From NCBI RefSeq assembly GCF_003144195.1, contig NW_020290019.1, forward strand, positions 1-64,000: a stretch of DNA of 64,000 nucleotides, given 5' to 3'. Made by a program: the position numbers and the translations under genes. How positions within the stretch are numbered: position 1 is the stretch's first letter; every line of letters starts with the position of its first letter. A model generated the notes under the pieces. That model saw nothing but the letters and a program-made list of their open reading frames with translations. It had not been told where the DNA came from and did not search any database. Positions 23,456-35,637 of this stretch are shown here, in pieces. This DNA comes from Ceraceosorus guamensis. Taxonomy: Eukaryota > Basidiomycota > Exobasidiomycetes > Ceraceosorales > Ceraceosoraceae.

Positions 23456-24292
23456 CTTCGCTTTGCTGTTGACCCTCGAGAAGAGGTGGCTTAGCCACTA
23501 CTTGGCCCTCGTGGGTCTCGATTGACAGCTGCGGATGAGCCCGGAGGGGATGTATGCGCTGCAATTGTATCCAGTCTCAATCCTGTCGGCTCAAGGCAAC
23601 TAGTCCAGGGAATTCCGAAATTTCAGGTGTTCAAGTGGCTTGGTTGCGTGAGGAGAACAGAGACGAGACGGCTTTGTCCGCGCTCGTCTACCCTTGGCGG
23701 ATGCTTGATGCATCAACGCGGAGCATGAGAAGCGCGCCTCATCAGCGCGACCAGTAATTTTGCGTCACTTTTGTGACTAGTGACTGTCGAACGCACCCAC
23801 GAATCACGCATCAGGCTACGGGTCAAGTCGAGTCAGACTCATGACCCATGCAACTGCAATGGTGGAAGTTTGGGTGCTTTTCTTGACTTGCAGAAGCTAG
23901 CATCACACCAAAGAGTCCGCAACGCAGCCTCGGTTCAAATAAGGAGACATGCATGCTGGAGTAGCTCTGTGACAAGAATCGCGTAACATTGATTGATGAA
24001 GAGTGAGAAGAACGCATACGCTTGCGGGTCGAGATCCAGAGGCTTCCATTCAGGCACCTCATCTGAAAGGGGGTAAAAGTCGACCGCGTCAGGTCCGGAG
24101 AGCTTGCTTTCATCCGCATGCAATTAGCCGAACATCTAACTTGTCCCAGTCGGATACCTGTGGCTGCTGACAGAGACAGACAAATCACACCTCCCCTTCG
24201 TACCTGCCTGCTGAAACTTAGCTGACAGCGGCCCCACCAAGGTCATGCTCAATGTCTGCTGTTCTTTGCCCCTCACGCCTTGCATACTTGGC
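23456..24292. other. Spacer between ORC1 start and ORM stop, possible small exons
   Basis: Holds the ORC1 promoter. On the minus strand a splice-acceptor-like pyrimidine tract ending CTTTCAG near 24064 is followed by an open stretch reading EVPEWKPLDLDPQAYAFFSL down to about 23935, and an ATG at 24246 opens MTLVGPLSAKFQQA before a GTACGA donor-like site. These could be exons of a small membrane-protein gene, but I could not close a full model. Confidence 0.3.
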
Positions 24293-25646
24293 TCAGCGCC
24301 AGCCAGCAGCGCTGTTGGGCCGCGAGATGGTGGGCGTATTGGGTCGACTGGGATAAGGCGTATTTGGCAAGATCTTGAATCTCAATCGATGAAGCTGCGT
24401 GGCAAAGTAGCCGGTCGTGAAGCATGAGCAAGGGATTACCACGATGCGAGCAGTGCAACAATAGTATCCCTGTGGCCGAAGAATCAAACTCACCATTGGA
24501 AGCTTGGGAATGAGAGAGAAGACGGTGGCGCAGAAATTGAGGGCGAAAAGGTAGAGATTGTACTTTGTGTAATGTGTCGAGATCAAGAACCTTTGTGTGG
24601 GGAGAGAGGATGAGAAGCAGGATAGAGTGTCAGCTGCGGCTCTCAGGATTCGAGCGCTGGCAAATTTCGCAGTCTGGTGCCCCCACAAGAAGAGCGCCAA
24701 CTCACAGAGCGATAGGAACGCTGGTGAGCCACTTTTTGGCAGGTGTGTACTGCGCTCCGTGATCGATTTGTTCCCAAAGCGTGTAAGCATCGTACGCTCC
24801 GCCGTTGCTTTCGAATGGCGTACCCTGGACGTGGTGAAACATGATGTGCGAGATCTGAGAAACGTGAAGCACTCAGAAAGCGTCAGCGAGCAGAACATAA
24901 GGGTCTGAGCCCCACACGATGCTGGGGCGGCAGCTAGGTGGTGCAGCCTCCACACTTTCTTCGGGAAGTCCAAAGAAGGAGGCGTAGGGCGCAGAAGCGT
25001 CTGCCAGGCCCTGGTCGTCCAGGAGTCCTCTGGACTGTATGCCATTCGTCTATAGCAAGACTCGACTCACGATGATGTACCCCAAATTGACAATGGTCCA
25101 GCTGATATCCTGACTAATACCCGGAATGCATTCGACCAGAATCTTTCCAGCAATGATGAGAACGACATGGATGACCCAAGCACCTTTATAATTGACCCAC
25201 TCCGCATTGGGATTGAAACCAGCCGATTGATCCAACAATTCTACGGGAGAAAGTTGAATCTTTTCCACATGAACCAGACTTCCGCTCCTTTTCCTGTTGT
25301 AGTTGTCTGGTCTTTTGACTCCGCCGGTGCCCGGTGCTGAGGATCTATCACTTGTGGAAATGACCGAACCCACAACCGGAAAGTTGGCCGGGTCGCTGGA
25401 TCCGGAAGCGAGTGGACTCGTCACGTTGATACCCCCGGCTTCATTGTCGGTGCCAGAGCCGAAGGTGGGAGGATGAGTTTGGATCACATTGGAAGAGGCT
25501 GTGCGAGGTGCGGCGCTTGGCGGTGTCACTGTCAGGCTGGGAGGAGCATTGGATGCCGATGGCGGGGAGCGCGAACCGCGATGATGCGTCGTAGTCAGCG
25601 TTGGTGAAGGCACAGGCGTGCCGGAGGCAGAAGAGGATGACGCCAT
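24293..25646 (-). CDS. ORM1: ORM/ORMDL family regulator of sphingolipid synthesis
   Basis: Four exons, complement(24293..24394, 24494..24590, 24706..24854, 25071..25646); phases close to 307 residues. The conserved ORM core begins NPNAEWVNYKGAWVIHVV at residue 145 and runs through PGISQDISWT, HHVQGTPFESNGGAYD, LWEQIDHGAQYTPAKKWLT, FLISTHYTKYNLYLFALNF and SLIPKLPMLHRLR, with four hydrophobic segments, as expected for an ER membrane protein. In yeast Orm1/2 hold back serine palmitoyltransferase, and AGC kinases (Ypk1) relieve this by phosphorylating the N-terminus. Here the N-terminal extension is about 144 Ser/Pro/Thr-rich residues and has an RKRSGS site (Ser123) fitting the RxRxxS kinase consensus; that this is a Ypk-type target is inference. 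The gene is divergent from EFL1. Confidence 0.95.
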
Positions 25647-26004
25647 TCCGATGCTCAGGTGTTGGAATACGGGTATGCGCTGTGTGAAAGGAATCAGCAG
25701 CGCAATGACTCCGACCTTGGCCTCTTCTTCGTATCTTGGACGATGAGCTGTAGGTTCTGTTCACCTCCGCTTACGACTCGAGTCGGTCGATTTCAAGGAA
25801 TAGCGAAGTTGTAGTGCGGACAAGCAACAAAAGGGGGTGAGGGTGGCTCGAGGTTCGTGATTGCAGAGAGAGCCGGCTGTACCTACGGGCTATGTGCGAC
25901 TCGAGACTCTGAATTGTTGATTGGAGAGCTATATGCGTCCATACGTACATCAAGCTGTGCTCATGGACTCGGCATGTCTCGAGTCGTGAGTAGAGGACAC
26001 GCTT

Positions 26005-26007
<3 letters not shown>

Positions 26008-26038
<31 letters not shown>
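26008..26038. repeat. (CT)n dinucleotide tract
   Basis: 31-nt perfect CT run in the ORM/EFL1 spacer. Confidence 0.95.
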
Positions 26039-26041
<3 letters not shown>

Positions 26042-26127
26042 CGCCCTCGCGGCGCTTGATCGACCGTAGCCTGACCCGCACGGCGACGAAATTCCGCGCA
26101 CAAGGTGACCCACCGCGTGCACTCGTG

Positions 26128-26128
<1 letters not shown>

Positions 26129-26167
<39 letters not shown>
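26129..26167. repeat. (CTG)13 trinucleotide microsatellite
   Basis: Thirteen perfect CTG units, intergenic. Confidence 0.95.
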
Positions 26168-26168
<1 letters not shown>

Positions 26169-26937
26169 GCGCACAACTGATGCGTTGTATGTTGCTGCGC
26201 AGCGCCCGCGATCCTTGTTGATTCGTGTGTGCCATGCCACTCTTGACTCACCACTCGACTCAAACTCTGACTTTCGGGGTTGCACGGCTTTGAGCCTCAT
26301 GCTGCATTCTGCCCAGGTAAACACACGAAAACGCTTCAGGCAGCACACAGCTCAAGGACGATTGTCTCCCTGGACGATCGTCTGCTCTTCTGATTAGAGA
26401 CATATTTAGGGTGCGGGTCAAAAGTCAAGAAAAGTCAAAGAGTGAACAAGACTCACGTGATCGACAGACATCGTCTGCGCATCACGTGCGTTGTGCTTGC
26501 CCCGAGAATCAAGAATTTTGGCCCACATACGCATGTGCGTTCCTCCACCCTGAGGGTCTGCGCGCTCAGTCATCTGATGCTCCGAGCCGGCTTCCACCTC
26601 GAGTCATCTGTAAGTCAGGCGTCAGCACCACCTTTCTTCAGCGTGGTCATCCTACTCTTTGGCGATTGAGGGACCGGACGCATTCGTTAAGACGAGTCAT
26701 TCGGGCGCGCAGGCGACACGTTGCCCGAGCTTTCAGATACGACTGTGGCGGCAGAATCGGAGGTCACGGGTTCATCGGAAAGACACGCCATTGAGACGCG
26801 TAGGATCATTTATTACTTCGACACTCGGATCGAGACGCTTTGAACACGTTATTAAGAGACGTCGCGCCCACTGCACTACTTGCTGATCCCACAACGCAAC
26901 CTCAGCACCGCTTCGCAACGCCAAGCCACAGGCCAAG

Positions 26938-29900
26938 ATGTCTACCAAAAACTTCGGCACGGCCAACGTGCGATGCGCCACCCTGATCGGTCATGTTGAT
27001 CATGGCAAGTCTTCCTACGCCGACTCTTTGCTCGCAGCGAACGGCATCATCGCCCCTAGACAAGCAGGTAAGCTGCGATACTTGGACTCGAGGGAGGATG
27101 AGCAGGAGCGAGGAATCACGATGGAGAGCAGCGCAGTCAGCTTGAGCTTCAAATTACGCGCTCACTCGACCGACGGCAAGGTGGGAGAGATTTCAGATTA
27201 CATGATCAATCTCATCGATACTCCTGGTCACATCGACTTTTCGAGCGAAGTGTCGACTGCGAGTAGACTGTGCGATGGTGCCCTCGTCATTGTTGACGTT
27301 GTGGAGGGCGTTTGCACACAGGTGAGTAGGTCATCGTGCATTTGGTGATTCGTAAAGCATGCATACAGACGCATACACCCCCCCCTTTTTGCGGCTTGCC
27401 AGACCATCGCTGTACTTCGACAAGCATGGACGGACAGACTAGCACCTATCCTGGTCTTGAACAAGATGGACCGACTCGTCACAGAGCTGCGACTCTCTCC
27501 TTCGGAAGCATATCACCATCTGACGCAGCTCATCGAAAACGTGAACGCAGTCATGGGATCGTTCTTCGCATCAGAGAGAATGGAGGATGACTTGAGGTGG
27601 CACGAAGCGAGAGAAGCAAGATTGAGGGCCAGAAGGGAAGCTGCGAGCGAAAGCGTAGTCGGTCAGTCCTCGAGCGATTCCAACGGACACGACGCTCTAG
27701 ACGAACAGGAAGATGAGGAGAGGTATCAAGAACTGGATGACGAAGATATCTATTTCGACCCAGCTAGAGGCAACGTCATCTTCGCGAGCGCCATAGATAA
27801 CTGGGCCTTCAGGCTGGACCGTTTCTCTCAGCTATACTCAAAGAAGCTTGGCATACAAGAATCTAAATTCAGAAAAGTCCTATGGGGAGACTTCTTCTTC
27901 GATCCCAAGGGTAAGCGCGTCATCGGTCACAAGCAGAAGGAGAGGGAGGGCAAGAATCTCAAACCAGTGTTTGTGCAATTCGTTTTGGACAACGTCTGGG
28001 CTGTGTACGAGAGCGCCTTGAATCGGTGAGTGGAGCATCATAAAACCCTCGATTCGAAAAGCGCTAAACACGCGCGGAATCCGAGGCCCGCAGTGATCAA
28101 GAGAAGATTGAGAAGATCGTAAAGACGTTGGAGCTCAAAATCTTGCCGAGAGATATTCGGGCAAAAGAATCTTCAACCCTTCTGCCGCTCATCTTCTCTC
28201 AGTGGCTGCCGCTTGCAGCGTGCACCTTTTCGGCTTTGGTGCAGTGCGTGCCTCCGCCCGCCGTCGCGCAGAGAACTCGCGTGGCAAAGATGTTGCATCC
28301 AGAATTGAGCTACTTTTCAAAAAAAGAGGCTTCGACGCCTTTGGAGGTGGACCTGTTCGAAGCTCGGGCTGGAGATGGGGCAAGGACTTGCGCTTACGTC
28401 AGCAAATTGTTTGCGGTTCGACGAGGTGAATTGCCAGAAGGGAGAAGGAAAGAGCTGACCGCGGACGAGATGAGGCAGAGGGGAAAAGAAGCGAGAGAAC
28501 GAGCGGCTGCTGCTAAAGAAGCTTTGCTGAGAGCTACAGGTGCCAGTGAAGCACAAGGCTCTGAGCACTCATCGTCTCCCCAGCCAGAGGCACACAAGAC
28601 GGAAGAGGGCACAGTCATTGAAAATGGGCAGGCAGGACCTTCGGCTCGAGAGTTGGCCCAGCGAGAGGAAGATGAGAATCAGGCCAGAAAAGATGAAGAG
28701 GTCGTGCTCGGCTTCGCGCGCTTGTATTCTGGCGTTCTACAGGTCGGACGAAAAGTCTTTGCCCTCTTGCCGAAGTACGACCCTGCCCTGAAAGCGGGCC
28801 ATGCCGCTAATGCCAAGCACATCAGGGAGGTCAACATTGAAGCGCTCTACATGATGATGGGTCGAGATCTAATTGCTGTCTCAGAAGTACCAGCTGGAAA
28901 TGTCTTTGCCATCAGAGGGCTGGAAGGAACGGTGCTGAGAAATGCTACGCTCTGCGCGCCACCTGTTACGAAGGGGTCACCAGCCACGCAAGAGCTCGAC
29001 GTGGCAAGTTCAAGAGACTGCTTTGTCAACCTCGCTGGCGTGGGTCTGGGCAGCGCTCCAATCGTCAGGGTCGCTCTGGAACCTTCAAGGCCCAGTGAGT
29101 GTCTGGACCTTCTTAGCCCGTTGCTGACCAAAGATGAGCACAAATGAGCCTGACAGTCTTGGCCTTTTCAGCCGACATGCCGAAGTTGGTTGAAGGTCTT
29201 CGGTTATTGAACCAAGCTGATCCATGCGTCGAGACCCTGGTCCAGGAAACCGGAGAACACGTGATCCTATGCGCAGGAGAGCTACACTTGGAAAGGTGTC
29301 TGAAGGATTTGCGAGAGCGCTTTGCAAAATGCGCAATACAAGCTTCTAAACCCTTGGTCCCGTTTCGCGAGACTGCTGTCAAAGGTCAGGAGATGCCGCC
29401 TCCCAAGACCGAAGGCGCTGCTCGCGGTACGATGCAGGGATCACTCTCGGGCGGAGCGGTGACCTACTCCATCAGAGCTGTGCCATTGCCTGAAAAGGTT
29501 ACGGACTTCTTGATCGCCAATGCGAGAACTATCAGGCAGCTAGTCAGCACGGATAGGAGGCACGGAGCGACAAACGCAGGTCGGGAGACGGTCGAGACGA
29601 TTGCAGGCTCCAATGCATCCGAAGTTGAAGCTGCGAGCAGGGAAGTGCGCCCTCAAAACTTTTGGAGCGAGTTGATCAAGCTTTTGGACAGTTGTGGACC
29701 TCAGTGGAGAGGTGTTGTGGATCAGATATGGAGCCTTGGACCACGCAGAGTTGGACCCAATCTGTTGGTCGATTCTGCCGGTCTACTGACTCAAAGGTGA
29801 GGGATGGGTGTACCAGTAGATGCCCAAGCGAAGGTTGCTCACAGGTTCTCGCTTGATTCGATTCGACCAGACTTCGCCAGCGGACCGAGCTCCGAAAAGG

Positions 29901-31066
29901 TCCGCTCAAGGAAAGCCAACCCGCCTCTGGAGTCTCCACTCCTGCAGGCCAAGGTGCTCAATTGACAGGAGATTCTGAAGTAGATGATTTGGCGTCAGCA
30001 TTAGAGCACGCGACACTGCCCGAAGCCGCAGAAGACTCTAGGAGTCAAGAGAGCTGGACAGCCGAAGATCTGCTAGACTCGATCGAAAGCGGCTTCCAGA
30101 TAGCCACTCTGCAAGGACCGCTATGTGCCGAGCAGGTCCAAGGACTAGCCTACTTCGTGGAAAGCGTCGTCGTCAATCATGCCGTGGAGGAGAGAGAAGG
30201 GAGTGGGTACGGGTCGTGCTCATCGTCTCGCGTTCCTGTTCAGATATTGACGTTGTGACTCTGCGAATTGATCAGACCGAATCAAGTTCTCCCAGATCAC
30301 AGGATCGCTCATCTCATCCGTCAGAGAAGCTTGCAGGAACGGCCTTCTGGATTGGTCCCCTCGCATCATGCTCGCAATGTACTCGTGCGACATCCAGGCC
30401 TCGACCGACGTGCTCGGCAAGGTACACGCAGTGCTTTCTAGAAGAAGAGGTCGCATCACTTCTGAAGAGATGAAGGAAGGCACCAGCTTCTTCACTGTTG
30501 GAGCTCTGTTGCCCGTCGTCGAAAGCTTTGGCTTCGCTGATGGTGAGTGACCGCTGCTCCGAATCGCAAGGAATTGTGCATTGTTTCGCAAGGCTTCTTT
30601 CTCTGACTTTGGACAATGTTTCACTTCGAGCAGAGATCCGAAAGAGGACGTCGGGGGCAGCTAGTCCTCAATTGATCTTCAAAGGGTGAGAGCAGTCATG
30701 TAGCGCAGCTTACAATGGAGAAGGCGTCTCTCACTGTTCACCCTCTTCCTCCTAGTTTCGAGCTGTTCGACGTGGATCCGTACTGGGTACCTCGTACCGA
30801 AGAAGAATTGGAAGATCTAGGCGTGCTGGGCGAGCGAGAAAATGTGGCCAAAAAGTACGTGGACAATGTGCGAAAGAGAAAAGTGAGTGTTCGTGTAGGT
30901 TGTCGTGCCTTTTTTTGTTTTGTTTCTCTCCTCTGCTTTGGAGGGGAGTGTCCTTACGAGGATTTGGGCTTTGCTGAACACGATGCGTCGCTTTCGACAG
31001 GGTCTCTTCGTGGACAGACGAATCGTCGATGCTGCCGAGAAGCAGAGGACGCTCAAGAGCAACTAA
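26938..31066 (+). CDS. EFL1: EFL1, elongation factor-like GTPase for 60S maturation
   Basis: Nine exons, 26938..27321, 27403..28025, 28094..29094, 29172..29796, 29871..30202, 30276..30542, 30634..30685, 30756..30882, 31001..31066; all phases close to 1158 residues. GTPase motifs are intact: G1 GHVDHGKSS, switch/G2 region RGITMESS, G3 DTPGHIDF, G4 NKMD. Later EF-2-like domains carry [20 protein letters not shown] and [20 protein letters not shown], and the C-terminus has the family block [45 protein letters not shown] and [14 protein letters not shown]. Efl1 (Ria1) works with the SBDS protein Sdo1 in the cytoplasm to release Tif6 from pre-60S ribosomes. The acidic insert after the G domain (about residues 190-245) is typical of the family. 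Exon 5 to 6 uses a GTGGGT donor; other donors are mostly GTGAG-type. Confidence 0.95.
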
Positions 31067-31474
31067 ACGTATCCGCAGACTGCGGACTGCACGTAGCGAT
31101 GCTCATTCCAGACCTCATTTGCCCTGCAAAATTTCCCTGAGCCTCCCTTATGGCTGTAGAATACGCATCTGCGATGGAATGGACGCTCACTGGGCTTGGC
31201 AGCTTCTTTCCTTGCGCTCGCACCGACAGCCTTGCAAGGTCGCTTGTGATTGAAGGTGCTATGATGATATAATACATGGCGTATCGCGTGTGCTTGTGTG
31301 CGAGCGCGTAGAGACAGCTGGACGAGTGGTAGAACAAGGGCGGGGTGAAGCGGAGCGAGAAGCGAAGCGAGACGTGGAGTTGATCCGAAGAGAGATACGC
31401 AAAGTATTCATTGCCAAAATTCGTCTTGGCACACCGACCCTGCAATGCGCGGAGCCCGTCCTTCGGCGACAATC
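31067..31474. other. Convergent spacer EFL1/TB2-DP1 gene
   Basis: 408 nt between two facing stop codons, probably overlapping 3' ends. Nothing else seen. Confidence 0.6.
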
Positions 31475-34400
31475 CTACGATTTCTCTCCACCGAGCAATC
31501 GACCCAACTCCAGCTCAGCTCTGCTAGCTTCCTCCTCTCCCCCAAAGCTGAACATGTTCGTATTTCCCGCAGTCTGCTCTTTGATCTTGCCCCTCTTCGT
31601 TGTCGAAAAGCCTCTGCTAGCAGATTTGTCGGAAGAATCGTCGCCGGTCGAGATTCGGCTCATCGGCCCTTGTCGGGCCTTGGCAAGGGCCAAAGACCGT
31701 TTTGACATGCCTCGCGGAAGTGCGCTTTGGGTGGCAGATGCGCCGAGCGAGCCATTCGATTCCCCACTAGGTTGCACACGGACCGCGCCGCCCCTTCCTC
31801 TCTTCGCAGGCCCAACTCCGTTACGTCCCCTTGCCGCCTCCACTTTGCCTTCCACTTCTGAAGCGCCCTCTCCGCTCTCCTCCGCTTTCCTCTTTCCTCG
31901 TCGCGCAATCGTCGTCTTGGCTCGACCGACGGTCTGCTGTGGGCCCTTCGTCTTGCTCTTGCTGACGGGCGATCGCTCGGCATACTCCTCATCAGAAGTC
32001 GTCAGTTCATGCGCCACTTTCGGCGTCACTTCTCGGCCAGAGCTCCACGTGCTGCTAGCCGCCTCGCTATCAGTCGTCGCCTCACTCTCTACGCCCAACG
32101 CCGCCCTTGCGCGGGGCGTGGCTCTCGTACGTGTGCTCCTTCGAGTAGGCACCGCCTCTGCTGCAGAACTTGACACTTCGTTGACAGAAGTCGCTGTGGC
32201 TGCGCGCCATGCGGTCCTTGTGCCGCGCGTCTGACCCGGTCTCGTTTCTTTGTCGATGTCCGAGGTCGTTGGAGTAGAAGAGCCTGACGCTCTAGGCACG
32301 GTCTTCGAAGGAGCTAACAGCGCGGCCGCAGACTTTGCCGGCTGAGCAGGTGAGGAAGAGGACTTGTCTGGAGCTTGGAGAGTCAAAGCTGGGACGCCAT
32401 GCTTCACTTTGGGCGTAGCCTCAACATTGTCATTGTCCAAGCTGGCGTCGCGGCCATTCGGACCAAATGACTCGTCCTTCTGCCCATTAGGACCTTTTCG
32501 CGCTCTCAGAGCCGCTTCCCACGCCAAGTCTTCGTCCCCATCTTCGTCCGGAATGAACACGCGCTTCCCGCCCAATTTGCGCGTCGGCGTCGCCGCACCG
32601 AGTCTGGCCACCTGCGCATCAGATAATGCCGTCTCATCTGCTTGCAAGGCCTTCGCATCAGGCCGCATAGAATTCGATTCTTCAAGGCTCGAAGCTTCGT
32701 AGGACTGACTGCGGGTGCGCAGGTTGCGACGCGAAGCGCTCGTGGCTGCCAACGAAGCTTGATCTGCTTTCCTTGCTTTCTTTGGCCTGGCTATCCGCGA
32801 GGATGTGCTGCTTGCCGTCTTCTTGCGAGGCTGAGGCGTCGTCGCCGCTGCAGCGCGAGAATGCTTGGCCGCATCGGACGCTTCCTCGCCTTGCGGATCA
32901 TGTCCGACAGCGGGCGATACATCATCATTGGTTGTAGATGCCTCGCGAGGGCTTTTCTCCTGCCCTTTGGACAAAGCCGCGCTTCTCGCAGCGATACGCT
33001 GGGATGGTGTAGTATAGGTAGCAGTCGGAGTGCGCACAATGTAAGATTCTCCAGCCCGTTCACCTTCAGGAGACTTGGAGGTGCGCGAATGCCCGTGGGT
33101 TGCGTGCGCAGCACCCTTCACGATAGTAGGCGAAAATGACTGCGGAGCGGGACCAAGAAATTGCTGGTGTGTGGGCGCTGCGCTTGGAGCGCCGCTCTCA
33201 CCCAGCATCGGAACGCCGAGGCTTGCCAAGCTAGGATACAGCGGAGCAGTCCTTCCAAACCCTCCCGGAATGACGGGCGAGATTGTAGAGGGCGCGCATG
33301 TGGGGACTGTTGATGCGCTCCTGACTGAAGGCTGCGCCGAGGGAGAAGTGACTGTGGAGGCTGGAGCGGCAAGATCCTGTTTGATCTCCTCTTCTCTTTG
33401 GCCATGATTCTTGGATATCGATGCATCCGGCTCTTGCTTGATGCCTATGGTCTCACTGCGAGCTGCTTGCTTCTCCGGACCTGCCCATGGCACTCCCTTT
33501 GGAGGACTGGGAAGGTCTGATAGCTTTCGCATGGCAGCTTCATGAGCTAATGTGCCCCTGCGCCCCATCGATGCGGAGCGTCGGGACCCGACAGGTGCTG
33601 CTGAGATGATACTCGCGGGCCGCAATGCAGACGCTGCAGTCCGGCCCAAAGTGCGCGCATCGGAGAGCGTTTGCGAGCGTGGAGAGGACTGCGCAGACAG
33701 CCTGTATGCTTGAGGGCTTTGTTGTGGAGACCTTGAGCCTTCGCCCCTGGGAATCGAGTTCCGAGCATTCAGTCGCGCGCGGCGGGAAGCTGGCGATGAG
33801 GATTCCGAAGCGCGATCAGTGAATCCACCCATCCATCCCGGGAGGTAATTGCGACCAAGCTCGAGCACGGTATTGATGGCCGCGGAAGGGTTGAGTGCGT
33901 TGGGTGGAGGAGGCGGAGGCGGAGGAGGAGGATGATTTGCGTATGAATCCTCGGCCGATTGGAAGAGAACATCGAGCAGACCGGATCGAAAGGCCGAGAC
34001 TATGTGAGGTCTCGCCTTTGCCAGAAGGAGCGTGAGCAAGAAGTGGGCGTAAGCGACTCCTACTGTGGCAATGTGGAGGACATGGTCCATATACGGCTCG
34101 ATGGTCGCTATGATCGGGGTGAGTATGGGCGCGGAAATGGATGCGCAAGCCGCATTGTACTGGCGATTAGAGATGTGCAGAGCAGAGGTCAAAGCAGGTC
34201 AGCATGCACGACTCAGTTGAAATGTGAGCACCGCTTCGCTCTGCGTAACAGCCCAACGCACCGATTTGCGCTCCCAGACAAAGCGACAAAGCATGCCCAG
34301 CCTGACAATGCCCCAGAATGGCATCCATCCAAACCAAGTCTGGATGTAAGACTCCACTAGGCGATAGGCTAGCCACACGAGGATGGAGCTGATTCCCTCT

Positions 34401-34783
34401 CTCAGCGCGCTCTGCCTCCTTCGACTTGCTCTTTCCGCATCTCGCAACGTCTCTGCATTCTTGAGCCCTACGTAAAGCGTTCCTAGAGTATGAATCCACC
34501 TGATCGATTTGAACGGCAAGGGCAAGGGGGCCTCTCAGCTCGGTGGAGGCAGCAAATGGTACACCACCCTCGTCCTTCAGTCCGCTCTGGCGATCCAAGC
34601 AAAATGAGCGTCACTCGACGTGGACCTACTCACACCCAAAAGCGAAGAGACAGCTCTACGAGGACAAACATCCTGCTCGCTCAGCTGGACGAAGCCTCCG
34701 ACCGAAGCAATCGAAATCGACAAAGCAGTAGTAGGCGAGGTTCGTAAAAGAGCGGGCAAAGCTTGCACATGCGCCGTCAGCAC
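31475..34783 (-). CDS. TB2/DP1/HVA22 (REEP/Yop1-like) membrane protein with long tail; 5' end unresolved
   Basis: Exons complement(31475..34159, 34262..34482, and a 5' exon ending at 34636). The TB2/DP1 block reads LGTLYVGLKNAETL, ILVWLAYRLVESYIQTWFGW, MPFWGIVRLGMLCRFVW, then YNAACASISAPILTPIIATI, matching the order of the family that bends ER tubules. The last exon continues for about 890 residues as a disordered, charged, Ser/Pro/Ala-rich region with a poly-Pro run (at 33902-33931) and lysine/arginine clusters such as RGKRKAEE. Yop1 itself is only about 180 residues, so the tail is notable. The first exon boundary (TTGG before a GTGTGAG donor) and start codon are uncertain: the 5' exon frame stays open upstream to about 34860 without ATG, so another exon probably lies upstream. 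Confidence 0.75.
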
Positions 34784-35637
34784 CTTACGAAGACTCCATC
34801 CCAGCTTCTGGCGCTGACTGGCACCCGCAGAAATCGCATGGGCGAGCTATCTGGATGAAGGAAGATCGGGACCTGACTAGCGAGGTCGAGCAAAGCTTTG
34901 AACGCGCCTGATGACGGACGTGGCGGCGACGCAACGAGTTCCGTCGTCTGCGGCGATGACTAGGATGAAAGTTGCGAGCCGCGTGTGCGAACGGATTGGG
35001 CGATGAGCGAAGTCGATCTGGTCGCTGATCGCAAAATGGATGCGAGAAGGAGGTGTTGACACAGGCCAAGGCGCGTCCATCACGTGACCTAAAATCCACT
35101 CGAACTCAAGCCCGTCACTCTGACTGCATGGGTGGCTGTCGTGCCGGCCGGCCGCGGGTGGCGCGCACCCACATGCAGCATGCATACAGCATCCTTGATG
35201 CCTGCGCAAGCACCACCTGCGTGGTACACCCTGAGCGCTGCGCGCACGGACTTGGGCAAGTGCGACTCTCGGTGCGAATTTGGCGTGGGCGTGGGCGCCG
35301 GCGAGGAGGGCGGGGCGCATGCGGTCGAAGTTGGCGACGTGGGCGTCGCAGCCATGTGCCATGAGGTGCGTGGTTGCTCGATCGTCATTGGGTCAGCATC
35401 AGGCATATATATGTGGAGAGCCATCCATCGATCTCTCAAGTTCGACGCGCGCCGATCACAGTCAGAGTAACGAGGTGAAGTGTGAGTGTGGAGGACAACC
35501 ATACAAGCATCCAACACTCACATTGTAGAATTCTGGACTCGCGACTGATCCATACAAAGATCCAAAATATTCACCCTCTTTTGCTCAGCTTTTCCAATAC
35601 CTCACTCACGGAGTCCATCAACAGCAAAGGGTCAAGC
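34784..35637. other. Divergent region TB2-DP1 gene / metacaspase
   Basis: Holds the metacaspase promoter and probably the missing 5' exon and promoter of the TB2/DP1 gene. A TATA-like CATATATATG lies at 35404-35413, about 230 nt before the metacaspase ATG. Confidence 0.5.

Larger units (their letters stand above)
25647..26937. other. Divergent intergenic region ORM/EFL1
   Basis: 1.3 kb between two divergent starts, thus with both promoters. It contains a CT run at 26008-26038 and a 13-unit CTG repeat at 26129-26167. The CTG run gives long false frames of Ala, Gln or Ser. No gene supported. Confidence 0.6.
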
